Shown: positions 1 through 8,266, counted from the first letter of the stretch. The stretch is DNA of 64,000 nucleotides from Streptomyces jumonjinensis (GCF_009600885.1 NZ_VCLA01000157.1:25760-89759); one strand, 5' to 3'. Notes: generated by a model from the sequence alone, not told the origin. Made by a program: numbers and translations.

Positions 1-771
1 CCCGTGATCATCGGTGCGGGCGTCGTCGTCGCGGCCCTGCTGCTCGGCCTCGCCTCCTACACCGCCACCAGGCCCGACGACGACGGCCCCGCGAAGCCGT
101 CGGCCATCTCCGGGGACTCCGGCGACTCAGGGGGTCCCGGCACCTCCGCCGCACCACAGGACGACCCCTACCAGGAGCTCCAGGCCCTGGCCCGGCGCGA
201 GTCCGGGGACCCCCTCTCCGTGGGCCGCGCGGACGCGCCCGTCGTGATGGTCGAGTACGCCGACTTCCAGTGCGGCTACTGCGGAAAGTTCGCCCGGGAC
301 ACCGAGCCCGAGCTGATCGACAAGTACGTCGAGAGCGGGGTGCTGCGCATCGAATGGCGTAACTTCCCGATCTTCGGCGAGGAGTCCGAGGTCGCCGCCC
401 GCGGCGCGTGGGCGGCCGGGCAGCAGGGCCGGTTCTGGCAGTTCCACGCTGCCGCGTACGCCGACGGCGCCAAGGAGAAGGGCTTCGGCGAGGACCGGCT
501 CAAGGAGCTGGCGGAGCAGGCGGGCGTGAAGGACCTGGACGCCTTCGCGGAGGACCTGGAGAGCGAGGCCGCCCGGAAGTCGGTCAAGCGGGACCAGGAG
601 GAGGCGTACGCCCTCGGCGCGACCTCCACACCGTCCTTCCTGGTCAACGGCCGTCCGATCTCCGGCGCACAGCCCATGGACACCTTCGTCCAGGCGATCG
701 AGGCGGCCCACCAGGCCGCGCCGGAGAAGGGCGCCGAGCCCTCGGGCGCCGCCGGGAAGGCCGGGCGATGA
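1..771 (+). CDS. DsbA-family thiol:disulfide oxidoreductase, 5' end outside window
   Basis: The frame is open through the left edge, so the true start probably lies upstream; the GTG at position 4 codes for the beginning of a hydrophobic membrane anchor and is unlikely to be the initiator. After the single transmembrane segment comes a Gly/Asp/Ser-rich linker and then a thioredoxin-fold domain with the active-site motif CGYC (in DFQCGYCGK) and a later TPSF segment that supplies the usual cis-proline. The family forms or isomerises disulfide bonds in exported proteins, so this would act outside the membrane. Its stop overlaps the start of a CcdA-like gene (ATGA), which suggests an electron-supply partner in the same operon. 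Confidence 0.85.
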   Translation, partial: PVIIGAGVVVAALLLGLASYTATRPDDDGPAKPSAISGDSGDSGGPGTSAAPQDDPYQELQALARRESGDPLSVGRADAPVVMVEYADFQCGYCGKFARDTEPELIDKYVESGVLRIEWRNFPIFGEESEVAARGAWAAGQQGRFWQFHAAAYADGAKEKGFGEDRLKELAEQAGVKDLDAFAEDLESEAARKSVKRDQEEAYALGATSTPSFLVNGRPISGAQPMDTFVQAIEAAHQAAPEKGAEPSGAAGKAGR

Positions 772-1640
772 CGGACATCGGCTATCTGGCCGCGTTCCTC
801 GGGGGCCTGCTCGCCCTGATCAGCCCGTGCAGCGCGCTGCTGCTGCCCGCGTTCTTCGCGTACTCGCTCGACTCGGCGGGCAGACTGCTGCTGCGCACCG
901 GGATCTTCTACGCCGGTCTGGCGACCACCCTGGTCCCGCTCGGCGTCGCCGGTTCGTACGCGAGCCGCTTCTTCTACGGCAATCGCGATCTGCTGGTCAC
1001 GGCCGGCGGCTGGCTGATCATCGCGCTCGGCGCGGCCCAGATCCTGGGCCTCGGCTTCGCCTCCCGCCGCCTCGCGCGGCTCTCCGGCCGGATCCGTCCG
1101 ACGACCGCCGCCCCCGTCTACGCGCTCGGCCTGGTCTACGGCCTCGCGGGCTTCTGCGCGGGCCCGATCCTCGGCAGTGTGCTGACGGTGTCGGCGCTCA
1201 GCGGCAGCCCGGTCTACGGGGGGCTGCTGCTCGCGGTCTACGCCCTCGGCATGGCGGTACCGCTCTTTCTGCTCGCCCTGCTCTGGGACCGCTACGACCT
1301 GGGCGGGCGCGGCTGGCTGCGCGGCCGGGAGCTGGCCCTGGGCCGCTTGCGGCTCCACACCACCTCGCTCTTCTCGGGCCTGTTCTTCATCGTCCTGGGC
1401 ACGGTCTTCCTGGTCTTCGACGGGACGACGGCGCTGCCCGGCCTGCTCTCGGTGGACGACTCGTTCGCGGCCGAGCGGTGGGCGGGCGAGGTGGGCCAGG
1501 CGGTTCCGGACTGGGCGCTGCTGATCGGCGTGGTCGCGGTCGCGGCGATGGTGCTGGGGGTACGCGGCTGGAAGCGCCGGGAGGAGAGCGCGGGCGCCAC
1601 GGCGGTCGGGGGCGCGGAGGAGGCCCGGAGGGAGAGCTGA
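768..1640 (+). CDS. ccdA: CcdA/DsbD-type membrane thiol-reductant transporter
   Basis: 290 residues starting at the ATG that overlaps the stop of the DsbA-like gene. The protein is a polytopic membrane protein with about six to eight hydrophobic helices. It has a Cys in the first helix (LISPCSALLLP) and another in a later helix (AGFCAGPILG), the pair that relays electrons in the CcdA/DsbD family. The known role is to carry reducing power from cytoplasmic thioredoxin across the membrane, here plausibly to the adjacent DsbA-like protein. The C-terminal 50 residues end in a cytoplasmic, charged tail. A hairpin follows directly, so the operon probably ends here. Confidence 0.88.
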   Translation: MTDIGYLAAFLGGLLALISPCSALLLPAFFAYSLDSAGRLLLRTGIFYAGLATTLVPLGVAGSYASRFFYGNRDLLVTAGGWLIIALGAAQILGLGFASRRLARLSGRIRPTTAAPVYALGLVYGLAGFCAGPILGSVLTVSALSGSPVYGGLLLAVYALGMAVPLFLLALLWDRYDLGGRGWLRGRELALGRLRLHTTSLFSGLFFIVLGTVFLVFDGTTALPGLLSVDDSFAAERWAGEVGQAVPDWALLIGVVAVAAMVLGVRGWKRREESAGATAVGGAEEARRES

Positions 1641-1645
1641 CGGCG

Positions 1646-1667
1646 AAGGCCCCGGCCACGGGGCCTT
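1646..1667 (+). terminator. Hairpin downstream of ccdA
   Basis: AAGGCCCC and GGGGCCTT form an 8-bp stem with a 6-base loop six bases after the ccdA stop. No U tract follows, which is common for Streptomyces terminators. It also lies between convergent genes. Confidence 0.6.
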
Positions 1668-1693
1668 CCGGCCGTGCCCACGGGGGCCCCTGG

Positions 1694-2365
1694 TCATACC
1701 TCCGGCGCCATGAGCCCCGCGATCTCCTCCGGGGTCCAGGATCCGGCCGCCCCCGGAGCCCGGGACAGATAGCGGGCGACGGCCGGAGCGCTCCAGCAGC
1801 CGGCCGCGAGCAGTCCGGAGGCCAGATGGCGCAGATACACCGCCGACGGTCTGGTCCAGGCCACATCCGTGCAGCGCCCCGGCGAGGTGAACGTCAGAAC
1901 GGGAAGGCCGCCGAGGAAGCCGGGGCACACCACCGTCTCGTACCGTCCGGGGCCCAGGGAGTCCCTGCCCCGGGCGAGCGCCGTCCGCAGGTCCAGGTCG
2001 TCCCCCGGGTCCCGGTACATCTCCTGGGCCGCGATGTCCGAGAACTGCTCAGCCGTGATGAGATGCGCGCGCGCCCATACGCGGCCCTCCGCGCCGGGGT
2101 CGTAGAACGCTCTGCCCCCGGTCCAGACCGGCGATTCGCCCGCGAAGTACAGAGTGCCCGGAAGCTCGATCGGGACGGAGCGCTCGGGGTCGCCGGGATT
2201 TCTGCACCCGGGGTGTGTCCTGGCCGCGCCGGGGGGCCTGCCGCCGGCGAGGTAGCAGCGCAGCCTGTCCGCGTCCATGTTGGAGCCGTAGGACGCGTAC
2301 CAGACCCGGCTGGGCGGGTCGGGAGGCCCGGGGGGTGCGGGGGTGAGCCGGTGGACGGTGCTCAA
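1694..2365 (-). CDS. Gamma-glutamylcyclotransferase-fold protein
   Basis: 223 residues from a TTG start. The segment YASYGSNM near residue 23 is the signature of the gamma-glutamylcyclotransferase-like (AIG2/GGCT) fold, in which the YGSN loop binds the gamma-glutamyl amide. Orthologues in Streptomyces are often labelled histone deacetylase, which this sequence does not resemble. A cytoplasmic role in gamma-glutamyl peptide turnover is the family expectation; the substrate cannot be told from sequence. It is transcribed toward ccdA and appears to be monocistronic. Confidence 0.75.
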   Translation of the reverse strand: MSTVHRLTPAPPGPPDPPSRVWYASYGSNMDADRLRCYLAGGRPPGAARTHPGCRNPGDPERSVPIELPGTLYFAGESPVWTGGRAFYDPGAEGRVWARAHLITAEQFSDIAAQEMYRDPGDDLDLRTALARGRDSLGPGRYETVVCPGFLGGLPVLTFTSPGRCTDVAWTRPSAVYLRHLASGLLAAGCWSAPAVARYLSRAPGAAGSWTPEEIAGLMAPEV

Positions 2366-2431
2366 CTGTCACTCCGCGGCGGCGTCGTTCCGATGGGCGT
2401 ACTGAAGTGAGCGACCTGGGGGTTGATATGA

Positions 2432-2467
2432 GAACAGCCCCACCGAAGATCTTCGGTGGGGCTGTTC
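2432..2467. terminator. 36-bp perfect palindromic hairpin after the tRNA cluster
   Basis: Two 18-base arms (2432-2449 and 2450-2467) are exact reverse complements. It lies 18 bases past tRNA-Phe on the minus strand and upstream of the minus-strand GGCT-like gene. It most likely ends the three-tRNA transcript. Confidence 0.75.
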
Positions 2468-2484
2468 GCCCCAAAGGGCGGCTG

Positions 2485-2558
2485 TGGCTGGGGCCGGGGT
2501 CGAACCGGCGACCTTCCGCTTTTCAGGCGGACGCTCGTACCAACTGAGCTACCCAGCC
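2485..2558 (-). tRNA. tRNA-Phe (GAA)
   Basis: The minus strand folds as a cloverleaf with acceptor GGCTGGG/CCCAGCC, D-arm GCTC, anticodon loop CTGAAAA (anticodon GAA) and T-arm GGTTCGA. The discriminator is A and no CCA is encoded. It is the last of three clustered tRNA genes. Confidence 0.95.
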
Positions 2559-2580
2559 ACGCGACTCCGGAGAATCGCAG

Positions 2581-2655
2581 CGGTCCTGACGGGATTTGAA
2601 CCCGCGGCCTCCACCTTGACAGGGTGGCGAGCACTCCAAACTGCTCCACAGGACC
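2581..2655 (-). tRNA. tRNA-Asp (GTC)
   Basis: Cloverleaf on the minus strand with acceptor GGTCCTG/CAGGACC, anticodon loop CTGTCAA (GTC) and T-loop GTTCAAATC. The discriminator base is G, as is usual for tRNA-Asp. It is the middle gene of the tRNA cluster. Confidence 0.95.
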
Positions 2656-2689
2656 AAATATGCGAGACGAGTCTCGCACAGGTAGTGCG

Positions 2690-2762
2690 TGCCCCCAACG
2701 GGATTCGAACCCGTGCTACCGCCTTGAAAGGGCGGCGTCCTGGGCCACTAGACGATGAGGGC
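2690..2762 (-). tRNA. tRNA-Glu (TTC)
   Basis: Cloverleaf on the minus strand with acceptor GCCCTCA/TGGGGGC (one T-G wobble), anticodon loop CTTTCAA (TTC) and T-loop GTTCGAATC. It is the first gene of the cluster and lies 45 bases downstream of a credible promoter. Confidence 0.95.
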
Positions 2763-2806
2763 TAAGGGCCCACCTGGGCGCTTCTCAGCGCCTCGGGGAC
2801 GTGAGA

Positions 2807-2836
2807 AGCATATGGGATGGCGGGAGGTAACGCCAA
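2807..2836 (-). promoter_or_regulatory. Probable promoter of the tRNA cluster
   Basis: On the minus strand TTGGCG (2836-2831) is separated by 18 bases from TATGCT (2812-2807), a good fit to the housekeeping sigma consensus, upstream of tRNA-Glu. Confidence 0.5.
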
Positions 2837-3270
2837 AACGGTTTACGGAACAGGTGGGCGGGGGCTTCCCGGGCCCGGCTGTTCCGGCGGCGCGGCGGGC
2901 TCGGGAAGCCCTGGCCTCAGGGGCTCCGCGGGCTCCCGGGAGGGCCTTCGGGGGGTCTTCGCCGCCGCCGGGCTGTCGTCGGGCCGTCGTCGGGGTCGAG
3001 CTGGTCCACGTCCACGTCCACGTCGAGCCGGACCGGACCGGACCGGCCCGTTGTGCGAGTCGAGTTCGAGCGCGCCAAGCGGCGACACAAGGTGGGAGTG
3101 GTGAGCCCGGAGCGGTAGCGGAGCCGGAGCCGGGCGGCGGCGCGGACCGGTGCGGAGACTGCGCGGGGGCGTGCCATGGGGCGCGTATGCCCATCCGGGT
3201 GAACCGCAGTGCGACTACGGGCCGGGCTGCCCGGGGCGACCGGCTGTGCGGGGTACGTGACAATGGCCTG
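2837..3270. other. Intergenic region with short tandem repeats
   Basis: I see no convincing gene. The stretch holds short tandem runs such as GTCCAC repeated (about 3003-3020) and GGACC repeated (about 3031-3048). Open frames on both strands here are low-complexity. Confidence 0.5.
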
Positions 3271-3621
3271 GTGCTGGAGATGACGCGCGAGGAGTTCGAG
3301 GAACTGGTCGCTGAGGCGCTGGACAGGATCCCGCCCGAGCTGACGCGGCTGATGGACAACGTCGCGGTGTTCGTGGAGGACGAACCGGCCGCCGACGACC
3401 CCGAGCTGCTCGGGCTGTACGAGGGGACTCCGCTGACCGATCGCGGCGAGTGGTACGCGGGGGTGCTGCCGGACCGGATCACGATCTACCGCGGCCCGAC
3501 GCTGAGGATGTGCGCGAGCCGCGAGGAGGTCGTCGAGGAGACCGAGATCACCGTGGTGCACGAGATCGCGCACCATTTCGGCATCGACGACGAGCGGTTG
3601 CACGCGCTGGGGTACGGGTGA
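3271..3621 (+). CDS. Zincin-like metallopeptidase (PF06262-type)
   Basis: 116 residues from GTG at 3271 (an ATG four codons later is possible). The segment VVHEIAHHFGIDDERL contains the HExxH zinc-binding and catalytic motif followed by a third-ligand candidate. The small size and the TIYRGP segment match the minimal zincin family widespread in actinobacteria. It is presumed to be a cytoplasmic zinc protease; substrates are unknown. Its last four bases overlap the GTG of the first crcB gene, so it heads a three-gene coupled unit. Confidence 0.8.
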   Translation: MLEMTREEFEELVAEALDRIPPELTRLMDNVAVFVEDEPAADDPELLGLYEGTPLTDRGEWYAGVLPDRITIYRGPTLRMCASREEVVEETEITVVHEIAHHFGIDDERLHALGYG

Positions 3622-4265
3622 CCTCTGGGCCGCCGGAGCCGGGCGGGTCCTCCCTGACCGCGGAGGAGACCGGCCGTTCGGCGGCGACTTCCCCGGTCTC
3701 GGGCGAGGCGACCGGCTCGGATGTGGTTCCGGCCGCGGGTACGGATGTTCCGGCCGCGGGTACGGCCGCGGGTACGGCCGCGGGTACGGCCGTGGATACG
3801 TACGCGGGTACGGCCGTGGACACACACCTGGATCCCGCCACGCCCGCTCACCCGGCGGAGCCGTCGGGGGCCCGGCTCTGGCCGGTCCTGGCCGCGGTCT
3901 CGGCGGGCGGTGCGGCCGGAGCCCTGGCGCGGGACGCGATCTCGCGGGCCTGGCCCGCCGACCCCTTCCCCTGGGCCGTCCTCGGGATCAACGCGTCCGG
4001 CTCCGCGCTGATCGGCGTGCTGATGGTGCTGGTGAGCGAGGGCGACCGCCGCGCCCATCCGCTGGTGCGCCCGTTTCTGGGAGTCGGGGTCCTCGGCGGC
4101 TTCACCACGTTCTCGGCGTACGCGCTGGACTTCCGCGAGCTGCTGACGCGCGGGGAGAGCTGGCTCGCGCCCGCGTACGCGGGCGGGACGGTCTGCGCCT
4201 GTCTGGCCGCGGTGTGGGCGGCGGCCTCGCTGACCCGGGCGGCCCTCGCCGGGGGCCGGCGGTGA
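3618..4265 (+). CDS. crcB: Fluoride channel subunit CrcB/FluC with long N-terminal extension
   Basis: 215 residues starting at the GTG that overlaps the metallopeptidase stop (GTGA). Residues 1 to about 80 form an unusual hydrophilic extension with repeated AAGT units. The rest is the four-helix FluC domain with GGAAGALARD, INASGSALIG and the hallmark GGFTTFSAYALD (Thr/Phe/Ser pore residues). The family exports fluoride as a dual-topology dimer. The next gene encodes a second subunit, so the two probably form a heterodimer. The extension is encoded by an imperfect ten-base repeat that may vary in length between strains. Confidence 0.88.
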   Translation: MTSGPPEPGGSSLTAEETGRSAATSPVSGEATGSDVVPAAGTDVPAAGTAAGTAAGTAVDTYAGTAVDTHLDPATPAHPAEPSGARLWPVLAAVSAGGAAGALARDAISRAWPADPFPWAVLGINASGSALIGVLMVLVSEGDRRAHPLVRPFLGVGVLGGFTTFSAYALDFRELLTRGESWLAPAYAGGTVCACLAAVWAAASLTRAALAGGRR

Positions 4266-4624
4266 ACTGGCTGCTGGTGGCCGTGGGCGCGGCCGTGGGT
4301 GCGCCGCTGCGCTATCTGACGGACCGGGCGGTCCGGTCCCGCCTCGACTCGCCCTTCCCCTGGGGCACCCTGGCGGTCAACGCGGCGGGCTGTCTGCTGC
4401 TGGGGGCGCTCGCGGGGGCGGCGGTGTCCTCCCGGGCGTACGCCCTGCTCGGTACCGGCCTGTCCGGGGCGCTCACCACGTACTCGACCCTCTCGTACGA
4501 GACGCTCCGGCTCGCCGAGTGCGGTCGGCGAGCGCTGGCGGTGGTCAATGTGGTCGCGTCCGTGCTGGTGGGGACGGGTGCGCTGATGGCGGGGGCGGAG
4601 CTGGCGGAGCGGCTGGCGGGGTAG
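4262..4624 (+). CDS. crcB: Fluoride channel subunit CrcB/FluC, second copy
   Basis: 120 residues, GTG start overlapping the stop of the first crcB. It lacks the extension and is the usual FluC length. Motifs are GAPLRYLTDR in helix 1, VNAAGCLLLG in helix 2 and LSGALTTYSTLSYET, where Tyr replaces the first Phe of the usual TTFST. Paired, diverged copies are typical of Gram-positive bacteria, where both are needed in one channel. No fluoride riboswitch is visible upstream of the unit. Confidence 0.88.
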   Translation: MNWLLVAVGAAVGAPLRYLTDRAVRSRLDSPFPWGTLAVNAAGCLLLGALAGAAVSSRAYALLGTGLSGALTTYSTLSYETLRLAECGRRALAVVNVVASVLVGTGALMAGAELAERLAG

Positions 4625-4794
4625 CGGCGGGGGTCGCCGGCCGGACGCCGCGCCGAGTGGCGGCCGAGTGCCGCGCCGAGCGGCGGTCGGAGGTCGTGTA
4701 CTTGTCAGGCGTGGGGCGTGTCCCTTGTGGGGCACTGGGAGTTGGGCAGTGAAACCCGTGTTCTGTCCCCGCTCTGTCCCCCGGAGGTGCCCTC

Positions 4795-5376
4795 GTGCGC
4801 CATTTGTCCGCCCCTGGTCGTCTGGCTGTCGCGTTCGCCGCCTCGCTGGCGCTCGCGTCCTCGGCCGGCTGTATGAGCGTGAGCGACGACAAGAGCGGAA
4901 AGCCCGCCCCCAGCAAGTCGGTGGACCGGACCGACACGGTGGCCGAGCCGGACGGCGGGCACGCGGTGGGACCCGGCGGCCGGCAGGCGGGCGGACGGGC
5001 GGAGGTCTCCGGCGAGACGTCCGAGAGTGCGAGCGGTACGCCGAAGGCGTCGCCGAGCCCGAGCGGGAAGGGCTCGCCGGCTCCCACGCCGGGGCCGTCC
5101 TCCGCGAACCGGCCGAAGCCGCCGGGGGCGGCGCCCTCGCCGACCAGAGGCGGCCAGCCCTCCGCCCCCGTGACGCCGTCCGCTCCGCCGCAGCAGCAGA
5201 CCCCGACCGCGGCGCCGCCGGAGAGTCCCACTCCCCAGCCGACCGAGCCGACCGAGCAGCCCACGGCCTCCTCCGCACCGGAGGTGCAGGCCGGGGCGGC
5301 GATGCGGATGACCGAGGCGGACGGCCCGGGGATGCGGGGTGAGCCCCTGGCATCGCCCCGGATGGGACCGGTCTGA
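4795..5376 (+). CDS. Proline/serine-rich lipoprotein
   Basis: 193 residues from GTG with GGAGG eight bases upstream. The N-terminus is a lipoprotein signal peptide: Arg, hydrophobic core, then the lipobox SAGC with Cys at residue 23. The mature part is almost entirely low-complexity Pro/Ser/Thr/Glu sequence with no recognisable fold, as in surface-tethered spacer proteins. No function can be assigned. It lies alone upstream of the helicase gene in the same direction. Confidence 0.7.
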   Translation: MRHLSAPGRLAVAFAASLALASSAGCMSVSDDKSGKPAPSKSVDRTDTVAEPDGGHAVGPGGRQAGGRAEVSGETSESASGTPKASPSPSGKGSPAPTPGPSSANRPKPPGAAPSPTRGGQPSAPVTPSAPPQQQTPTAAPPESPTPQPTEPTEQPTASSAPEVQAGAAMRMTEADGPGMRGEPLASPRMGPV

Positions 5377-5420
5377 CCAGGCCCGGACCCGGGATGTGCG
5401 GGCGGTCACTCGATCGGGGT

Positions 5421-5450
5421 TTGCCTTGAGTGGGGGAGAGTGCGTATGGT
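5421..5450 (+). promoter_or_regulatory. Possible promoter of the helicase gene
   Basis: TTGCCT and TATGGT are separated by 18 bases, leaving a leader of roughly 150 bases before the helicase ATG. A long leader is common for cold-shock-type DEAD-box genes, but no structure was identified with confidence. Confidence 0.35.
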
Positions 5451-5606
5451 GGTAGATCGTTTGATCCCATTGCCCGGCGCCGAAACAGAAGCGCGCCGTG
5501 TGGCGCGTACTCTCCCTAGCCGTGGCTGACCGCATCGAGGCGGTCGAATTGCGAAAATCACGGAGTTTGGGCGCGTGCCGAGACTCCGGAAGGTTTCGCA
5601 TTTCGC

Positions 5607-7877
5607 ATGTCCAATTTCAGTACTGATCACGCTGTCATGCCCGAGAACGACGAGATCCTGACCCTTGAGGTCGTCGAGACGGCCGAGACGGCCGAGACCG
5701 TAGAGGCGATCGAGGTCATCGAGGCCGCTGAGGTCGCCGAGGCCGCTGAGACGGTCCAGGCCGATGAGGCCGACGAGCTCTCCGTCTCCGCCGAGGACGC
5801 CGAGTCGGACTCCGAGGTTGAGGCCGAGGCCGACGCCGAGCCGACCATCACCTTCGCGGACCTGGGTCTGCCCGAGGGCGTTGTGCGCAAGCTCGCCCAG
5901 AACGGTGTGACCAGCCCCTTCCCGATCCAGGCCGCGACCATCCCGGACGCCCTGGCCGGCAAGGACATCCTCGGCCGCGGCCGTACCGGCTCCGGAAAGA
6001 CGCTCTCCTTCGGTCTGCCGCTGCTGGCGACGCTGGCCGGTGGCCACACCGAGAAGAAGAAGCCGCGCGGTGTGATCCTCACGCCGACCCGTGAGCTCGC
6101 GATGCAGGTCGCGGACGCGCTTCAGCCGTACGGCGACGTCCTCGGCCTGAAGATGAAGGTCGTCTGCGGCGGTACGTCCATGGGCAACCAGATCTACGCC
6201 CTGGAGCGCGGCGTCGACATCCTCGTCGCCACCCCGGGCCGGCTGCGGGACATCATCAACCGCGGCGCCTGCTCGCTCGACCAGGTCCAGATCTCGATCC
6301 TGGACGAGGCCGACCAGATGTCGGACCTGGGCTTCCTGCCCGAGGTCACCGAGCTGCTCGACCAGGTGCCGTCCGGCGGTCAGCGCATGCTCTTCTCCGC
6401 GACCATGGAGAACGAGATCAGCACGCTGGTCAAGCGCTACCTGTCCAACCCGGTCAGCCATGAGGTCGACAGCGCCCAGGGCAATGTCACCACCATGACC
6501 CACCACGTCCTCGTGGTGAAGCCGAAGGACAAGGCCCCGGTCACGGCGGCCATCGCCGCCCGCAAGGGCCGCACCATCATCTTCGTCCGCACCCAGCTGG
6601 GCGCCGACCGCATCGCCGAGCAGCTCCGCGAGTCGGGCGTGAAGGCGGACGCGCTGCACGGCGGCATGACGCAGGGCGCGCGGACGCGGACGCTGGCCGA
6701 CTTCAAGGACGGTTACGTCAACGCGCTCGTCGCGACCGACGTCGCCGCGCGCGGCATCCACGTCGACGGCATCGACCTGGTCCTGAACGTGGACCCGGCC
6801 GGTGACCACAAGGACTATCTGCACCGTTCCGGGCGTACCGCCCGTGCGGGCAAGTCCGGCACGGTCGTCTCGCTGTCGCTGCCGCACCAGCGCCGCCAGA
6901 TCTTCCGGCTGATGGAGGACGCGGGCGTGGACGCCTCGCGTCACATCGTGGGCGGCGCCGGCGCGTTCGACCCCGAGGTCGCCGAGATCACCGGCGCGCG
7001 TTCGCTGACCGAGGTCCAGGCCGACTCCGCGAACAACGCCGCCAAGCAGGCCGAGCGCGAGGCCGCCGACCTGGTCCGGCAGCTTGAGCGGGTGCAGCGC
7101 CGGGCGACCGAGCTGCGCGAGGAGGCCGACCGTCTGGTGGCCCGCGCTGCGCGCGAGCGCGGCGAGGACCCGGAGACGGCGGTCGCCGAGATGGCCGAGG
7201 CCGCTGAGGCGGAGCTGGAGGCCGCCGTGGCGGCGGCCACGGTGCCGGAGCAGTCGGCCGAGCGCCGTGACGACCGTGGGAACTTCGAGCGCCGGGGCCG
7301 TTCGTTCGACCGCCGTGACGACCGTCGCGATGACCGTCGTGACGACCGCGGTGTTTCCGCCGGGACGAGCGTCGTGACGACCGTCCGTCGGGCGGCTTCC
7401 GCCGTGACGACCGCAGGGACGACCGTCGTTCGTTCGACCGTCGTGACGACCGCCCGTCGGGCGGCTTCCGCCGTGACGACCGCCCGTCCGGTGGTTTCCG
7501 CCGCGATGAGCGTCGTGACGACCGCCCGTCCGGTGGTTTCCGTCGGGACGAGCGTCGTGACGACCGTCCGTCGGGCGGCTTCCGCCGTGACGACCGTCCG
7601 TCCGGTGGTTTCCGCCGCGATGAGCGTCGTGACGACCGCCCGTCCACCGGCTTCCGCCGCGACGACCGCCCGAGCGGCGGCCACCGCGGCAGCGACCGTC
7701 CGTTCAACCGCGACCGCCGCGACGACCGCCCCTCCGGCGGCTTCCGCGCCGGCTCCGGCTCCGCGGACCGTCCGTACGCCCGCCGCGACGACCACCGGAG
7801 CACCGGCCCCAACTCCTCCGGTTCCTCCTTCGGCCGCCGCGACGAGAAGCCGCGCTGGAAGCGCAACGGCTGATTGA
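5607..7877 (+). CDS. DEAD-box ATP-dependent RNA helicase, tail frameshifted
   Basis: The N-terminus is an acidic Glu/Ala/Val extension of about 80 residues. The helicase core follows with GRTGSGKT (motif I), PTRELA (Ia), TPGR (Ib), DEAD (II), SAT (III) and RTARAGKSG (VI). The role is ATP-dependent RNA unwinding, as in RhlE/CsdA relatives, in RNA decay or ribosome assembly. After SFDRRDDRRDDRRDDRG the encoded protein turns into an Ala/Val/Thr repeat that makes no sense for this family. In the frame one base back, the DNA encodes a GGFRRD/RRDDRPS repeat tail ending in RRDEKPRWKRNG at 7873. A single G therefore seems to be missing near 7350-7353. A hairpin terminator follows. Confidence 0.88.
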   Translation: MSNFSTDHAVMPENDEILTLEVVETAETAETVEAIEVIEAAEVAEAAETVQADEADELSVSAEDAESDSEVEAEADAEPTITFADLGLPEGVVRKLAQNGVTSPFPIQAATIPDALAGKDILGRGRTGSGKTLSFGLPLLATLAGGHTEKKKPRGVILTPTRELAMQVADALQPYGDVLGLKMKVVCGGTSMGNQIYALERGVDILVATPGRLRDIINRGACSLDQVQISILDEADQMSDLGFLPEVTELLDQVPSGGQRMLFSATMENEISTLVKRYLSNPVSHEVDSAQGNVTTMTHHVLVVKPKDKAPVTAAIAARKGRTIIFVRTQLGADRIAEQLRESGVKADALHGGMTQGARTRTLADFKDGYVNALVATDVAARGIHVDGIDLVLNVDPAGDHKDYLHRSGRTARAGKSGTVVSLSLPHQRRQIFRLMEDAGVDASRHIVGGAGAFDPEVAEITGARSLTEVQADSANNAAKQAEREAADLVRQLERVQRRATELREEADRLVARAARERGEDPETAVAEMAEAAEAELEAAVAAATVPEQSAERRDDRGNFERRGRSFDRRDDRRDDRRDDRGVSAGTSVVTTVRRAASAVTTAGTTVVRSTVVTTARRAASAVTTARPVVSAAMSVVTTARPVVSVGTSVVTTVRRAASAVTTVRPVVSAAMSVVTTARPPASAATTARAAATAAATVRSTATAATTAPPAASAPAPAPRTVRTPAATTTGAPAPTPPVPPSAAATRSRAGSATAD

Positions 7878-7882
7878 CCTTC

Positions 7883-7918
7883 ACGGGGCCCGTATTCCAC
7901 CTGGAGTACGGGCCCCGT
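7883..7918 (+). terminator. Terminator of the helicase gene
   Basis: ACGGGGCCCGTA (7883-7894) pairs with TACGGGCCCCGT (7907-7918) across a 12-base loop, followed by GCCTTTTCC. Confidence 0.8.
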
Positions 7919-8109
7919 GCCTTTTCCTCCCCCCGCCTCCGCACGGCCCTCCAGGCCGTCTCCCACCGCCCTGCGACCGCCGTTCACCGGGGGCCGCACC
8001 CGCTGAACCGCGGTCGGAATGGTGACATCGGAGGACTCCGGCCCTCCGTGATCGGATACCCGATCGGCTCACGCGCCGGGGCCAGCTATGCTCGGGGATG
8101 ACTCGCCGA

Positions 8110-8182
8110 GGGCCGTTAGCTCAATTGGCAGAGCAGCGGACTTTTAATCCGTTGGTTGTGGGTTCGAGTCCCACACGGCCTA
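8110..8182 (+). tRNA. tRNA-Lys (TTT), likely integration target
   Basis: Cloverleaf with acceptor GGGCCGT/ACGGCCT (G1-U72 wobble), D-arm GCTC, anticodon loop CTTTTAA (TTT), T-arm GTGGG/CCCAC and discriminator A. A TATGCT -10 element lies about 18 bases upstream. Its 3' half is repeated nearly exactly at 12142-12179. Confidence 0.95.
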
Positions 8183-8183
8183 C
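8147..8183 (+). repeat. attL-like copy: 3' end of tRNA-Lys
   Basis: 37 bases from the anticodon stem to just past the tRNA end recur at 12142-12179 with one inserted T and one C-to-T change. This is the pattern left when an element integrates into a tRNA 3' end. Confidence 0.7.
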
Positions 8184-8223
8184 CCGGTCCGAGCAGCGTC
8201 ATTGCTGCTCTGACCTGCGTGTT

Positions 8224-8266
8224 CTGTGGTCCGACCGGTTGCATCCGGTCGGACCACAGCCTTTTT
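8224..8266 (+). terminator. Rho-independent terminator after tRNA-Lys
   Basis: A perfect 15-bp stem (8224-8238 with 8245-8259) and a six-base loop are followed by CC and five T residues. Confidence 0.88.

Noticed and set aside
276-1928. 550-residue minus-strand open frame
   Set aside because: It is the antisense of the DsbA-like and CcdA genes; Arg/Pro/Ala-rich with no motif.
2917-3825. Minus-strand frame with tandem PYPR repeats
   Set aside because: Antisense of the repeat that encodes the AAGT extension of the first CrcB; no independent support.
7340-7877. Programmed frameshift in the helicase gene
   Set aside because: No slippery heptamer or following pseudoknot is evident at GGTGTTT; a one-base deletion or sequencing error is simpler.
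6941-7999. Minus-strand frames of 318 and 352 residues over the helicase tail
   Set aside because: They mirror the repetitive RDD coding sequence; the repeat keeps several frames open.
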